Assembly: GCF_009765215.1 (NCBI RefSeq)
Contig: NZ_VLNV01000001.1
Span: forward strand, 1,116,001 to 1,180,000
Direction: 5' to 3'
Source: Lysobacter prati
GTDB taxonomy: Bacteria; Pseudomonadota; Gammaproteobacteria; Xanthomonadales; Xanthomonadaceae
DNA: 64,000 bases
Within the stretch, counting starts at the first letter, position 1, and every line of letters starts with the position of its first letter. Shown here one piece after another: positions 9,680 through 19,889 of this stretch. The notes under the pieces are model-generated. The model did no database searches. It worked only from the letters and a program-made list of their open reading frames with translations, and was not told the origin of the DNA. The position numbers were made by a program, and so were the translations under genes.

Positions 9680-10183
9680 TTACTTGGTCGCCGCCGGCTG
9701 CGGCTTGGGCGCCAGCAGGCCGAACAGGGCGATGCCTATGGCACCGACGACAATCGCCGAATCGGCAACGTTGAACGCCGGCCAGTAATGGTCCTGCCAG
9801 TGCCACTGGATGAAGTCGACGACGTGGCCGTGCAGCAGCCGGTCGATGACGTTGCCCAGGGCGCCGCCGATCACCAGCGCGTACGGCAGTGCGCTCTTCC
9901 AGTCGCCGCGCCGGGTCTGCGCCAGCCACCAGGCGAGAAGGCCGCTGATCGCCACCGCCAGCACCACGAACACGTACTTCTGCCAGCCGCCGGCATCGCT
10001 CAGGAAACTGAACGCCGCGCCGGTGTTGTAGGTGCGGTACCAGTTCCAGAAGCCCTCGATCACCGGGATCGCGGTGTACTCGGGCAGCGAGGTCAGCACC
10101 CACCACTTGGTCAGCTGGTCGAGCACGATGACCAGCACCGACAGCAGCAGCCACGGCAGTGCATTGGGACGAACCGGAGCCAT
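9680..10183 (-). CDS. lspA: Prolipoprotein signal peptidase (LspA)
   Basis: The 167-residue inner-membrane aspartic peptidase that cleaves diacylglyceryl-modified lipoprotein signal peptides. Four transmembrane helices are evident. The two catalytic aspartates are in GNVIDR and FNVADS. ATG 10183 shares one base with the ileS stop (TGATG), supporting coupling; a GTG nine bases upstream is an alternative. At least three probable lipoproteins in this window would be its substrates. Confidence 0.96.
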   Translation of the reverse strand: MAPVRPNALPWLLLSVLVIVLDQLTKWWVLTSLPEYTAIPVIEGFWNWYRTYNTGAAFSFLSDAGGWQKYVFVVLAVAISGLLAWWLAQTRRGDWKSALPYALVIGGALGNVIDRLLHGHVVDFIQWHWQDHYWPAFNVADSAIVVGAIGIALFGLLAPKPQPAATK

Positions 10184-13059
10184 CAGAACCACTCCCTGTG
10201 TTCACCGGCGCCGCTGAGGTTGACCACGCAGCGTCCGCACAGCTCGGGATGGGCGGCATCGCTGCCGATGTCGCCGCGGTACTGCCAGCAGCGCACGCAC
10301 TTGGTCTTGGTCGTCGGCGTGGCCAGCACGGCGATGTCCTTGATGCCGTCATCGGCGACCACTTCGACATCGCCGCTGATGAACAGGAAGCGCAACTCGT
10401 CGCTGAATTGGGCCAGCCAGTTCTGGTCGGCGACGCCGGCGCGCAATGCGATCTCGGCCTCGAGCGCGGCGCCGATGTCGCCGGCGGCGCGCATCGGCTC
10501 GAGCGTCTTGCTGACCTCTTCGCGCAGGGCGAGCAGGCGATCGAAGTCCTGCGGCGACAGCACCGAATCCTCACCGAGCACGGCCAGGCCGTCGTACCAG
10601 GTGGTGAACAGCACGTTGTCCTCGCGCTGGCCCTGGTCGGTCACCTTCGGCAGGTGCTGCCACATCTCGTCGGCCGTGAAGGCCAGGATCGGCGCGATCC
10701 AGCGCACGAAACCCTCGGCGATGCGGTACATCGCGCTCTGCGCCGAACGGCGGCCGCGCGAGTCTTCCGGCATCGTGTAGAGGCGGTCCTTGGTGACGTC
10801 GAGGTAGAGCGAACCCAGGTCGACGCTGCAGAAGTTCGACAGCGCCTGCACGATCTCGGCGAAGTCGTAACGCTCGTAGGCGCTGGCGATGCGGTCCTGC
10901 AGTTCGGCGGCGCGGTGCACGATCCAGCGGTCGAGCGCGACCATGTCGCCGAGCGGGCGCAGGTGCACGGCCGGATCGAAGCCACTGAGGTTGGCCAGCA
11001 GGAAGCGCGCGGTGTTGCGGATGCGGCGGTAGACGTCGGCGTTGCGCTTGAGGATGTCGTCAGAGACCGACATCTCGTTGCGGTAGTCGGTCGAGGCGAT
11101 CCACAGGCGCAGCACGTCGGCGCCCATCTGGTCGATGACCTTCTGCGGCGCCAGTGTGTTCTGCAGCGACTTGGACATCTTCTTGCCCTGCGCATCGACG
11201 GTGAAGCCGTGCGTGAGCACCTGTCGGTACGGTGCGACGCCATCCATCGCCACGCCGGTCAGCAGCGAGCTGTGGAACCAGCCGCGGTGCTGGTCGGAGC
11301 CCTCCAGGTAGAGATCGGCCGGCTTGTGCAGGCCATCCTGCGGACGCTGCGCGAGCACGCACTCGTGGCTGACGCCGGAGTCGAACCAGACGTCGAGGAT
11401 GTCGGTGACCTTCTCGTAGTTCGCGGCCTCGTCGCCGAGCATTTCTTCGGCCGTCATCGCGTACCAGGCATCGGCGCCTTCGAGTTCGACGCGCTCGGCG
11501 ACCTTGCGCATGAGCTCGGGCGAACGCGGATGCGTCTCGCCGGTCTCGCGATGGAAGAACAGCGCGATCGGCACGCCCCAGTAGCGCTGGCGCGAGATCG
11601 TCCAGTCCGGACGGCCTTCGATCATGTTGTAGATGCGCGCCTCGCCCCACTCCGGCACCCAGCCGACCTTGCCGATCTCGGCCAGGCTGTCGCGGCGCAG
11701 GCCGGCCTGCTCCATCGAGATGAACCATTGCGGCGTGGCGCGGAACACCACCGGTTTCTTGTGGCGCCAGCAGTTCGGATAGCTATGGGTAATCTGGTGG
11801 GCGAACAGCAGGTGGCCACTGGCGCCGATCACGTCGAGGATCGCCTGCTCGGCCTTCCAGATGTGCAGGCCGGCCAGCGCCGTACCGTCGGCCGGCGGCG
11901 TCGACGGCAGATACAGGCCGTGCGAATCGACCGGATTCATCTGTGCCGCGGTGTAGCGATCGATCAGGCCGTACTTCAGGCCGACCGCGTAGTCTTCCTG
12001 GCCGTGACCCGGAGCGGTGTGGACGATGCCGGTGCCGTCCTCGGCCGAGACGTGGTCACCCACCAGCACCGGGATCTCGCGATCGGCATAGAACGGATGC
12101 TGCAGCAGCTGGCTGTCGAGGTCGTTGCCGAGGGCGCGACCGAGCACCTGCACCTCTTCGATGCCGTAGCGCGACAGCGCCTTGCCGGCCAGCGCTTCGG
12201 CCAGCACCAGCAGGCGGCGGCCGCCGTCGGCCATGCGCGGGCCTTCGACCAGCACATACTCGAGGTCCGGGCCGACGCTCACTGCAAGGCTTGCCGGAAG
12301 CGTCCACGGCGTGGTGGTCCAGATCGGCATCGCCACGCGCACGCCGTCTTCGACAGTGGCGCCGAACAGCGCTGCCAGCTTCTGCGGATCGCGCGCGTCG
12401 TAGGCGACGTCGATCGCCCAGGACTGCTTGTCGGCGTATTCGATTTCGGCTTCAGCCAGGGCCGAGCCGCAATCGAAGCACCAGTGCACCGGCTTGGCGC
12501 CACGCACCAGATGGCCGCGTTCGACGATCTTCGCCAGCGAACGGATGATGTCGGCCTCGTAGCGGAAGTCCATCGTCCGGTACGGGTTTTCCCAGTCGCC
12601 GAGCACGCCCAGGCGCTTGAAGTCGGTGCGCTGCAGGTCGATCTGCTCGGCGGCGTACTCGCGGCACTTCTGCCGGAACTCGCTGGCGTCGATCTTGTCG
12701 CCGACCTTGCCGAACTTCTTCTCGACCTGGTGCTCGATCGGCAGGCCGTGGCAATCCCAGCCCGGCACGTACGGCGCGTCGAAGCCGGCCAGCAGCTTGG
12801 ACTTGACCACCACGTCCTTGAGCACCTTGTTGACCGCATGGCCCAGGTGGATAGCACCGTTGGCATACGGCGGGCCGTCGTGCAGCACGAAGCTGCGCTC
12901 GCGCTTGCCGACCTTCTCGCGAATGCGCTGGTACAGGCCCTCGCCTTCCCAGCGCGCCAGGGTCACCGGCTCGCGCTTGGGCAGGTCGCCGCGCATCGGG
13001 AAGTCCGTCGCCGGCAGATGCAGGGTGGCTTTGTACTGGTTGGTCTCGTTATTGGTCAC
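10183..13059 (-). CDS. ileS: Isoleucyl-tRNA synthetase
   Basis: The 958-residue class I aminoacyl-tRNA synthetase charging tRNA-Ile. The HIGH motif appears as HLGH in [15 protein letters not shown] and the KMSKS loop as [10 protein letters not shown]. The central editing domain includes [10 protein letters not shown]. The C-terminal zinc module has CVRCWQYRG and ELCGRC. Length and architecture match the bacterial type 1 enzyme. It lies between ribF (10 bases upstream) and lspA (one-base overlap). Confidence 0.98.
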   Translation of the reverse strand: MTNNETNQYKATLHLPATDFPMRGDLPKREPVTLARWEGEGLYQRIREKVGKRERSFVLHDGPPYANGAIHLGHAVNKVLKDVVVKSKLLAGFDAPYVPGWDCHGLPIEHQVEKKFGKVGDKIDASEFRQKCREYAAEQIDLQRTDFKRLGVLGDWENPYRTMDFRYEADIIRSLAKIVERGHLVRGAKPVHWCFDCGSALAEAEIEYADKQSWAIDVAYDARDPQKLAALFGATVEDGVRVAMPIWTTTPWTLPASLAVSVGPDLEYVLVEGPRMADGGRRLLVLAEALAGKALSRYGIEEVQVLGRALGNDLDSQLLQHPFYADREIPVLVGDHVSAEDGTGIVHTAPGHGQEDYAVGLKYGLIDRYTAAQMNPVDSHGLYLPSTPPADGTALAGLHIWKAEQAILDVIGASGHLLFAHQITHSYPNCWRHKKPVVFRATPQWFISMEQAGLRRDSLAEIGKVGWVPEWGEARIYNMIEGRPDWTISRQRYWGVPIALFFHRETGETHPRSPELMRKVAERVELEGADAWYAMTAEEMLGDEAANYEKVTDILDVWFDSGVSHECVLAQRPQDGLHKPADLYLEGSDQHRGWFHSSLLTGVAMDGVAPYRQVLTHGFTVDAQGKKMSKSLQNTLAPQKVIDQMGADVLRLWIASTDYRNEMSVSDDILKRNADVYRRIRNTARFLLANLSGFDPAVHLRPLGDMVALDRWIVHRAAELQDRIASAYERYDFAEIVQALSNFCSVDLGSLYLDVTKDRLYTMPEDSRGRRSAQSAMYRIAEGFVRWIAPILAFTADEMWQHLPKVTDQGQREDNVLFTTWYDGLAVLGEDSVLSPQDFDRLLALREEVSKTLEPMRAAGDIGAALEAEIALRAGVADQNWLAQFSDELRFLFISGDVEVVADDGIKDIAVLATPTTKTKCVRCWQYRGDIGSDAAHPELCGRCVVNLSGAGEHREWF

Positions 13060-13068
13060 AGCGTGCGC

Positions 13069-14010
13069 TCAGGCGAAAACTTCTTGCGAAAGGATGGCGC
13101 GGGCCTGGTCGGCGTCGCGGTGCATCTGCGCGGTCAATGCCGGCAGATCGGAGAATTTCAGTTCATCACGCAGCTTGGCGACGAATTCGACTTCGATGCG
13201 TCGGCCGTAGAGGTCGCCGTCGAAGTCGAACAGGTGTGCTTCGAGCAATGGCTCCACGCCGGCCACGGTCGGCCGCGTGCCCAGGCTCGACACGGAGGCG
13301 CGAGGCTTGTCGCCGACGCCGTGCACCCAGGTGGCATAGATGCCCGACAACGCCGGGGTCTTGCCGGCAAAGCGCAGGTTGGCGGTCGGAAAGCCGAGTG
13401 TGCGGCCGAGGCGCTTGCCGGGCACGACGTGGCCGTCGATCGCATAAGGCCGGCCGAGCAATTCGGCGGCCGCGTCGAAATCGCCGGCAAGCAGGGCTTC
13501 GCGGATCTTCGTGCTCGACACGCGCACGCCGTCGAGCAGGAACGGTTCGATCTCGCCGGCATTGAAGCCATGGTCGGCGCCCATCTGCTGCAGCAGCGCG
13601 ATATCGCCGGCGCGGCCCTTGCCAAAGCGGAACTCCGGCCCGACCCAGACTTCGCGCGCGGACAACCGCCCCATCAGCAAGGTACGCACGAACGCTTCCG
13701 CCGACATGCTGCTGAAACGGCGGTCGAAGCGCAGCAGGCCGAGCTGGTCCGCGCCTAGGGCGAACAGGCGCTCGGCCTTGGCATGGGTCAGCAGCAACCG
13801 CGGCGGCGGTGCCGCCGGGGCGAAGAACTCGCGCGGCAGCGGCTCGAAGCTCAGGACGACCGCTTCCACGCCCAACGCGCGGGCACGGGCAACCGTGTGG
13901 CGCACCAGCGCCTGATGCCCGAGATGCAGGCCGTCGAATGCGCCGATGCAGACCACACTGCCGTGCGGGCACCGGGACCCGCCCTCGACGTCACGAAAAA
14001 GCCTGCTCAT
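13069..14010 (-). CDS. ribF: Bifunctional riboflavin kinase / FAD synthetase
   Basis: Makes FMN from riboflavin and then FAD. The 313-residue protein has an N-terminal FAD synthetase domain with the nucleotidyltransferase motif GAFDGLHLGHQALV and a C-terminal flavokinase domain with PTANL and EAHLFDFDGDLYGR. The open frame extends back to 14097 through a REP repeat, so its first residues are not protein. ATG 14010 or ATG 14016 is the start. It leads the ribF-ileS-lspA-ispH series. Confidence 0.95.
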   Translation of the reverse strand: MSRLFRDVEGGSRCPHGSVVCIGAFDGLHLGHQALVRHTVARARALGVEAVVLSFEPLPREFFAPAAPPPRLLLTHAKAERLFALGADQLGLLRFDRRFSSMSAEAFVRTLLMGRLSAREVWVGPEFRFGKGRAGDIALLQQMGADHGFNAGEIEPFLLDGVRVSSTKIREALLAGDFDAAAELLGRPYAIDGHVVPGKRLGRTLGFPTANLRFAGKTPALSGIYATWVHGVGDKPRASVSSLGTRPTVAGVEPLLEAHLFDFDGDLYGRRIEVEFVAKLRDELKFSDLPALTAQMHRDADQARAILSQEVFA

Positions 14011-14050
14011 TGCCATTAAGTATAGCCGGGGCAAGGGATTTTCCATTGGC

Positions 14051-14142
14051 TGGATCCCGTCATCCCCGCGAAGGCGGGGACCCAGCGACTTTGCCATCGG
14101 ACAGGAACGACGCTGGGTTCCCGCCTACGCGGGAATGACGGG
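14051..14142. repeat. REP doublet (REPIN-like inverted pair)
   Basis: Two REP units face each other. The first (14051-14087) contains CATCCCCGCGAAGGCGGGG and ends CCCAGCG. The second (14110-14142) begins CGCTGGGTTCCCGCC and ends GGAATGACGGG. Each is a small hairpin and together they form a larger one. The pair fills the space between ribF and murJ. Confidence 0.8.
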
Positions 14143-14152
14143 TCGTTATTGT

Positions 14153-15757
14153 TCAGTGCCGCAGGTCGCGCGGGCGCAGGCCAAGCGCGAGCAGCACCAC
14201 CAGGTAGGCCAGTCCACCGGCACCGACCAGGACCGCCAGGTAGCCGAACCGCGCCCACTGCCCCATCGTCGTGAACGCCGGCACCCAATGCAGGCCCAGG
14301 ATCAGCACCAGCGCCAGTGCCGCGCAGCCCAGCACCAGGCGCACGACGTAGCGCGTCCAGCCCGGCTGGTGCTGGTAGACGCCGGACTTGCGCAGCCAAT
14401 ACCAGAGCAGCCCCAGGTTGATGTAGCTGGCGGCGGCGCTGGCGAAGCCCAGGGCCAGGTGCAGGCCAGGCGTCTGTTGCAACGCAGCCAGCACGCCTTG
14501 CGCCCGCACCTCCGGCTTGACCCACATCAGGTACAGGACCCAGAGGAAGAGGCCGTTCAACACCATGTTCGCGACCAGCGATGCAATGCCGGCCCGGACT
14601 GGCGTGCGGGTGTCCTGCCGTGCGTAGAACGCCGGCAACACGATTTTGACGAGGGCGAACGCCGGCAAGCCGAAGCTCAGGCCGAACACCGACATCGCCG
14701 CCATCTGCGTGTCGAAGGCGGTGAACTTGCCGCGCTGGAATAGCGTTGCCACCAGCGGCTCGGCCAGGAACATCAGCCCCAGCATCGCCGGCAGGGCGAT
14801 CAGCAAGGTCGTGCGCAGTCCCCAGTCCAGGGCCTTGGAGAACCCTTCCTGGTCGGTCTTGACGTGGTGACGCGACAGCGCCGGCAGGATCACGGTGCCC
14901 AGCGCGACACCGAACACGCCCAGCGGCAGTTCGAGGAACCGGTCGGCCTGCGACAGCCACGACTGCGAGCCGACGAACAGCAGCGAAGCGATCACCGTGT
15001 CGAGCAGCAGATTGATCTGCGCGACCGAGGAGCCGAACAGCGTCGGCACCATCAGCTTGACCACCTTGCGTACGTCGGGATGTTGCCAGCCCCACTTCGG
15101 CAGCGTCAGCAGGTCCAGCTTGCGCAGCGCCGGCAACTGGAAGAGCAACTGCAGGATGCCGCCCAACAGCACCGCCCAGCCCAGCGCGAGGATCGGCACC
15201 TCCAGCCTCGGCGCCAGCCACAGCGCGGCGGCGATCATGCACAGGTTGAGGATGACCGGAGTAAACGCCGGCAAGCCGAAGCGGTGGAAGCTGTTGAGCG
15301 CACCACCGGACAACGCGGTCAGCGATACGAACAGGATGAACGGAAAGGTCATCCGCAGGAGATCGACGGTGAGGCCGAACTTGGCCGGGTTGGCGAGCGA
15401 GCCGGGGCTGAACAACGCCGCCACCTGCGGGGTGAAGATCAGCCCCAGCGCCGTCAGGACCAGCAGGAACCCGCCCAGGGTCCCGGACACGCGCGCGACC
15501 AGTTCCTTCAGGTCGGCATGCGGCCGGGTTTCCTTGACCTCGGTGAACACCGGGACGAAGGCCGTCGAGAACGAGCCCTCGGCAAACAACCGGCGCATGA
15601 AATTGGGGATCCGGAAGGCCACCCAGAACGCATCGGTTCCGGCGTTGGCGCCGAACGTCTGGCTGATCGCCACGTCCCGGACCAGGCCGAGCACGCGCGA
15701 AACCATGGTCATGCTGCTGAACGAAAGCAGCCCGCGAACCATCTTCGGTGCCGTCAC
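14153..15757 (-). CDS. murJ: Lipid II flippase MurJ (MviN)
   Basis: The 534-residue MOP-superfamily flippase, with about 14 hydrophobic helices, moves lipid II to the periplasmic face for peptidoglycan synthesis. Family motifs include the start region [20 protein letters not shown], then [13 protein letters not shown] and [19 protein letters not shown] 15757 ([11 protein letters not shown]) has GGGGGAG upstream and matches the family start; the frame upstream of it lacks this support. It is divergent from rpsT, the usual arrangement in this group. Confidence 0.96.
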   Translation of the reverse strand: MTAPKMVRGLLSFSSMTMVSRVLGLVRDVAISQTFGANAGTDAFWVAFRIPNFMRRLFAEGSFSTAFVPVFTEVKETRPHADLKELVARVSGTLGGFLLVLTALGLIFTPQVAALFSPGSLANPAKFGLTVDLLRMTFPFILFVSLTALSGGALNSFHRFGLPAFTPVILNLCMIAAALWLAPRLEVPILALGWAVLLGGILQLLFQLPALRKLDLLTLPKWGWQHPDVRKVVKLMVPTLFGSSVAQINLLLDTVIASLLFVGSQSWLSQADRFLELPLGVFGVALGTVILPALSRHHVKTDQEGFSKALDWGLRTTLLIALPAMLGLMFLAEPLVATLFQRGKFTAFDTQMAAMSVFGLSFGLPAFALVKIVLPAFYARQDTRTPVRAGIASLVANMVLNGLFLWVLYLMWVKPEVRAQGVLAALQQTPGLHLALGFASAAASYINLGLLWYWLRKSGVYQHQPGWTRYVVRLVLGCAALALVLILGLHWVPAFTTMGQWARFGYLAVLVGAGGLAYLVVLLALGLRPRDLRH

Positions 15758-15808
15758 GCCCGCTCCCCCTGCCCGATCCGACCGCTCTGCCCGCCCCGCC
15801 CTTCGAGG

Positions 15809-15837
15809 TTGACGCAACCCATTGTATAGCCCATACT
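15809..15837 (+). promoter_or_regulatory. Sigma-70 promoter of rpsT
   Basis: TTGACG (15809-15814), a 17-base spacer and CATACT (15832-15837), about 58 bases before the rpsT start. Confidence 0.65.
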
Positions 15838-15894
15838 TTCCGGTCTGATTTTCCGCAATCCCATATTTCTCTTACCAGTTTCCAGGAATTTGCC

Positions 15895-16164
15895 GTGGCA
15901 AACATCAAGTCCGCCAAAAAGCGCGCCAAGCAGACCGTCGTCCGCAATGCCCGCAACGCCAGCCAGCGTTCGATGCTGCGTACCGCTGTGAAGAAGGTGC
16001 TCAAGGCCCTGGGCGAGAGCGACGCCGCCGGCGCCGAGGCCGCCTTCGCAGTCGCTCAGCCGATCCTCGATCGTTTCAGCTCGCGTGGTCTCATCCACAA
16101 GAACAAGGCTGCCCGTCACAAGGCTCGCCTGAACGCTCGCATCAAGGCGCTCAAGGTTGCCTGA
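15895..16164 (+). CDS. rpsT: 30S ribosomal protein S20
   Basis: A basic 89-residue ribosomal protein of the small subunit, starting (GTG)[12 protein letters not shown] and ending ARIKALKVA, the standard S20 length and ends. The start is GTG 15895 with AGGA upstream. S20 genes in some bacteria use non-AUG starts tied to translational autoregulation. Followed by a strong terminator. Confidence 0.97.
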   Translation: MANIKSAKKRAKQTVVRNARNASQRSMLRTAVKKVLKALGESDAAGAEAAFAVAQPILDRFSSRGLIHKNKAARHKARLNARIKALKVA

Positions 16165-16255
16165 TACAACTGATGCGCCGGTATCGCCGGCGCGGATGTT
16201 GTTGAAGTAACCAAGCTCGCTGCACTGCCCGGCTTCACCGCCGGCAGCGCAAAAC

Positions 16256-16283
16256 AAAAACCCGGCCGATGCCGGGTTTTTTG
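16256..16283. terminator. Intrinsic terminator between rpsT and obgE
   Basis: CCCGGC (16261-16266), loop CGAT, GCCGGG (16271-16276), with an A-run before and a T-run after. It can serve the convergent rpsT and obgE transcripts. Confidence 0.85.
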
Positions 16284-16300
16284 TTGCCTGTGCGTCAGGC

Positions 16301-17745
<1,445 letters not shown>

Positions 17746-17759
17746 GGCTGCTTCTCCTA

Positions 17760-18068
17760 TTAACCGGCGATGCCGGTGATTTCGATTTCGGTGTAGTGCT
17801 GACGGTGACCCATCTGCTTGCGGTGGTGCTTGCGGCGACGGAACTTCACGATGCGCACCTTGTCGGCGCGGCCGTGGCCGACGACCTTGGCGGAGACGGT
17901 TGCACCCTTGAGGGCGTCGCCGATCTTCACGCCGTCGCTTCCGCCCAGCATCAGGACGTTGTCGAGCTTGATCTCGCTGCCGACTTCGGCATCGAGCAAT
18001 TCAACGCGCAGGGTTTCGCCCTGCATCACGCGGTATTGCTTACCGCCGGTGACTACTACTGCGTACAT
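17760..18068 (-). CDS. rplU: 50S ribosomal protein L21
   Basis: A 102-residue large-subunit protein that binds 23S rRNA. It begins [14 protein letters not shown] and contains [16 protein letters not shown], the L21 signature. First gene of the rplU-rpmA unit; a near-consensus promoter lies upstream at 18133-18161. Confidence 0.98.
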   Translation of the reverse strand: MYAVVVTGGKQYRVMQGETLRVELLDAEVGSEIKLDNVLMLGGSDGVKIGDALKGATVSAKVVGHGRADKVRIVKFRRRKHHRKQMGHRQHYTEIEITGIAG

Positions 18069-18132
18069 GACCAGATTCCTCTGTAGTTATTTTGGTCGCT
18101 GTCGCACCCAAAACCGGGCGGACAGAAGCGGA

Positions 18133-18161
18133 ATTTTAGGGGTTTCAGCGGGTTACGGCAA
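18133..18161 (-). promoter_or_regulatory. Sigma-70 promoter of rplU-rpmA
   Basis: Minus-strand TTGCCG (18156-18161), a 17-base spacer and TAAAAT (18133-18138). The leader to the rplU ATG is about 60 bases. Confidence 0.75.
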
Positions 18162-18297
18162 GTCCTGGGCCACTGCCGCGGCCGCGGGGGCCCGGGACGG
18201 CCTGCCACCCCCTTAACGCCGCCCATGCTGTACTGCCCGGGCCTCGGGGCTGGATGCCCGCAGCCTCCGTCCGGACGCCTGAGCGGGAGGAAACGCC

Positions 18298-19353
18298 ATG
18301 TTCAGCCAGATTCTAGACCAGGTGACCCGGCGGTTCGGCCTGGATCCGGACCAGGCCAAGCGCCTGATGGGCCTGCTGGTGGCGCAGGTCTTCAACCCCA
18401 AGCATGGCGGACCTGCAGGTTTCATCCAGTCGTTCAGGAACCAGGGTCTGGGCGACCTGATGGACTCCTGGCTCGGGCCCGGGCCAAACCAGCCGATCAC
18501 GCCCGCCCAGCTCGAAGGCATCCTGGGCAAAGACACCCTTGCCAGCTTCGGCACCCGACTGGACTTGTCGGCAGCCACTGTTGGCAGTGCGGCGGCGGCG
18601 ATGCTTCCCGAGGCGATCGACGAACTGAGCGAGCATGGCGACCTGCCCGTCGCGGCCAGCCCGCTGTCGCAGAAGCTCGAGCACTGGTTCGGCGGCATTG
18701 GCTTCGGACTGGACGAGTTCGGGCAATGGGTGACTGCGTCCGCGGTCGGCGCTACCGGCGTCGCGGCAGCGGCACCGCTGCGACCCGATCCACCTACGGT
18801 CGGGCCCGCTCGCTCCCGATCCAGGGCCCATCACTTGCTGCCGTGGTTGCTGATCGGCGGCGTGATCGCCGCAGCGGTGCTGCTGCCCCGCGGCTGCCAC
18901 GGCGAACGCACCGGCGTCACCGAAGCGCCAACCACCTCCGCCAACAGCGATGCCGCCACACAGGCGCTGGAGCAGTTGATCGCGCGCGACTTCACCGCAG
19001 ACGACCTGGTGCACGCGTTGAACCTGATGGTGGTGCACTTCGACACCGACAGCGCACGCATCTCCTCGCAGAGCGATGCAATCCTCGCCAAGGCAGCTGC
19101 TGCGATAAAGAAATCGCCTGCGGGAACGCGCATCGAGATCGGAGGCCATACCGACAACACCGGCGATGCCGCCGCCAACCTGAAGCTCTCACAGGATCGC
19201 GCCGACGCGGTGAAACAGCGGCTGATAGAACAAGGCGTCGATGCGGGCAACCTGACGAGCATCGGTCACGGACAGGATCGACCGGTCGCAGACAATGCGA
19301 CAGAGGAAGGTCGCGCACGCAATCGTCGAATCGAATTCAGTGTTGTGAAGTAG
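18298..19353 (+). CDS. DUF937 (YidB-like) / OmpA-domain protein
   Basis: A 351-residue protein with a YidB/DUF937-like N-terminal part (residues about 1-150, MFSQILDQVTRRFGL...GILGKDTLASFGTRL). A single transmembrane helix follows around 180-198 (LLPWLLIGGVIAAAVLLP), then a C-terminal OmpA-like peptidoglycan-binding domain (about 235-351) with the signatures EIGGHTDNTGD and NRRIEF. The start has a strong GGGAGGAAA site. The OmpA domain predicts anchoring to peptidoglycan from the inner membrane, while the DUF937 part would be cytoplasmic. Function is unknown. It stands alone, upstream of the protease. Confidence 0.8.
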   Translation: MFSQILDQVTRRFGLDPDQAKRLMGLLVAQVFNPKHGGPAGFIQSFRNQGLGDLMDSWLGPGPNQPITPAQLEGILGKDTLASFGTRLDLSAATVGSAAAAMLPEAIDELSEHGDLPVAASPLSQKLEHWFGGIGFGLDEFGQWVTASAVGATGVAAAAPLRPDPPTVGPARSRSRAHHLLPWLLIGGVIAAAVLLPRGCHGERTGVTEAPTTSANSDAATQALEQLIARDFTADDLVHALNLMVVHFDTDSARISSQSDAILAKAAAAIKKSPAGTRIEIGGHTDNTGDAAANLKLSQDRADAVKQRLIEQGVDAGNLTSIGHGQDRPVADNATEEGRARNRRIEFSVVK

Positions 19354-19889
19354 TCGACGATTTCACGCGACGTCTACACGCATTCGTCAACGACATCGCG
19401 CATTCATCATTTGCAGCACTGATTGCAAGAGCAATTCATGTGCTCGCATGTGCATTTTCCAGTGCATAACGCTTGCACTGCGCCAACTGTTTGGAATACG
19501 TTCACTTGGTGAGCGGCTACAGGGGGCTGCATCACGATCGAGGATCCCGAGCGGCTGCGCTTCGACGCGGCACAGGGATTGAGCGCAGCTCGAACAGGCG
19601 TTTCAAAACGGGGGCCCTGGCATGTCACTGGAAGGATCCAGTCCGTCCATTGCAGACGGTGATGAACTGCAGCGCGACATTCGTGCTGCGCCCGTGACCA
19701 TGACTGCACAGCCCCGCCGCCATTCCCGCTCATCCATCCCACGTGCCAGCGCACGACTGCATTGCAGTGCTTGCGCCTTTGGCACACACCCCGTCGGGCG
19801 ACACGGATCTGCTCCGCTGTAGCCGACACAAACCCCGGAGCCAGGGGGAGGCACCGGGAAATCCTGAGCAGCCAACAAAGGATGTTGTC
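19354..19889 (+). other. Long leader/promoter region of the S8 protease; no gene seen
   Basis: These 536 bases hold no convincing gene. The first about 150 bases are AT-richer than the surroundings, with repeated GCAT/TGCA words near 19430-19470, where a regulated promoter could lie. The last 20 bases carry the AAAGGATG ribosome-binding site of the protease. I could not define -35/-10 boxes with confidence. Confidence 0.4.

Noticed and set aside
10159-13758. Very long plus-strand frame opposite ileS and ribF
   Set aside because: Shadow of the ileS and ribF codons; the product is not protein-like and the true genes are certain.
13069-14097. Longer ribF start at 14097
   Set aside because: The extra residues are encoded by a REP repeat (GPRLRGDDG), which is repeat-derived rather than family sequence.
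19473-19697. Small gene in the protease leader region
   Set aside because: No ribosome-binding site, odd composition and no recognisable motif; the region fits a leader.
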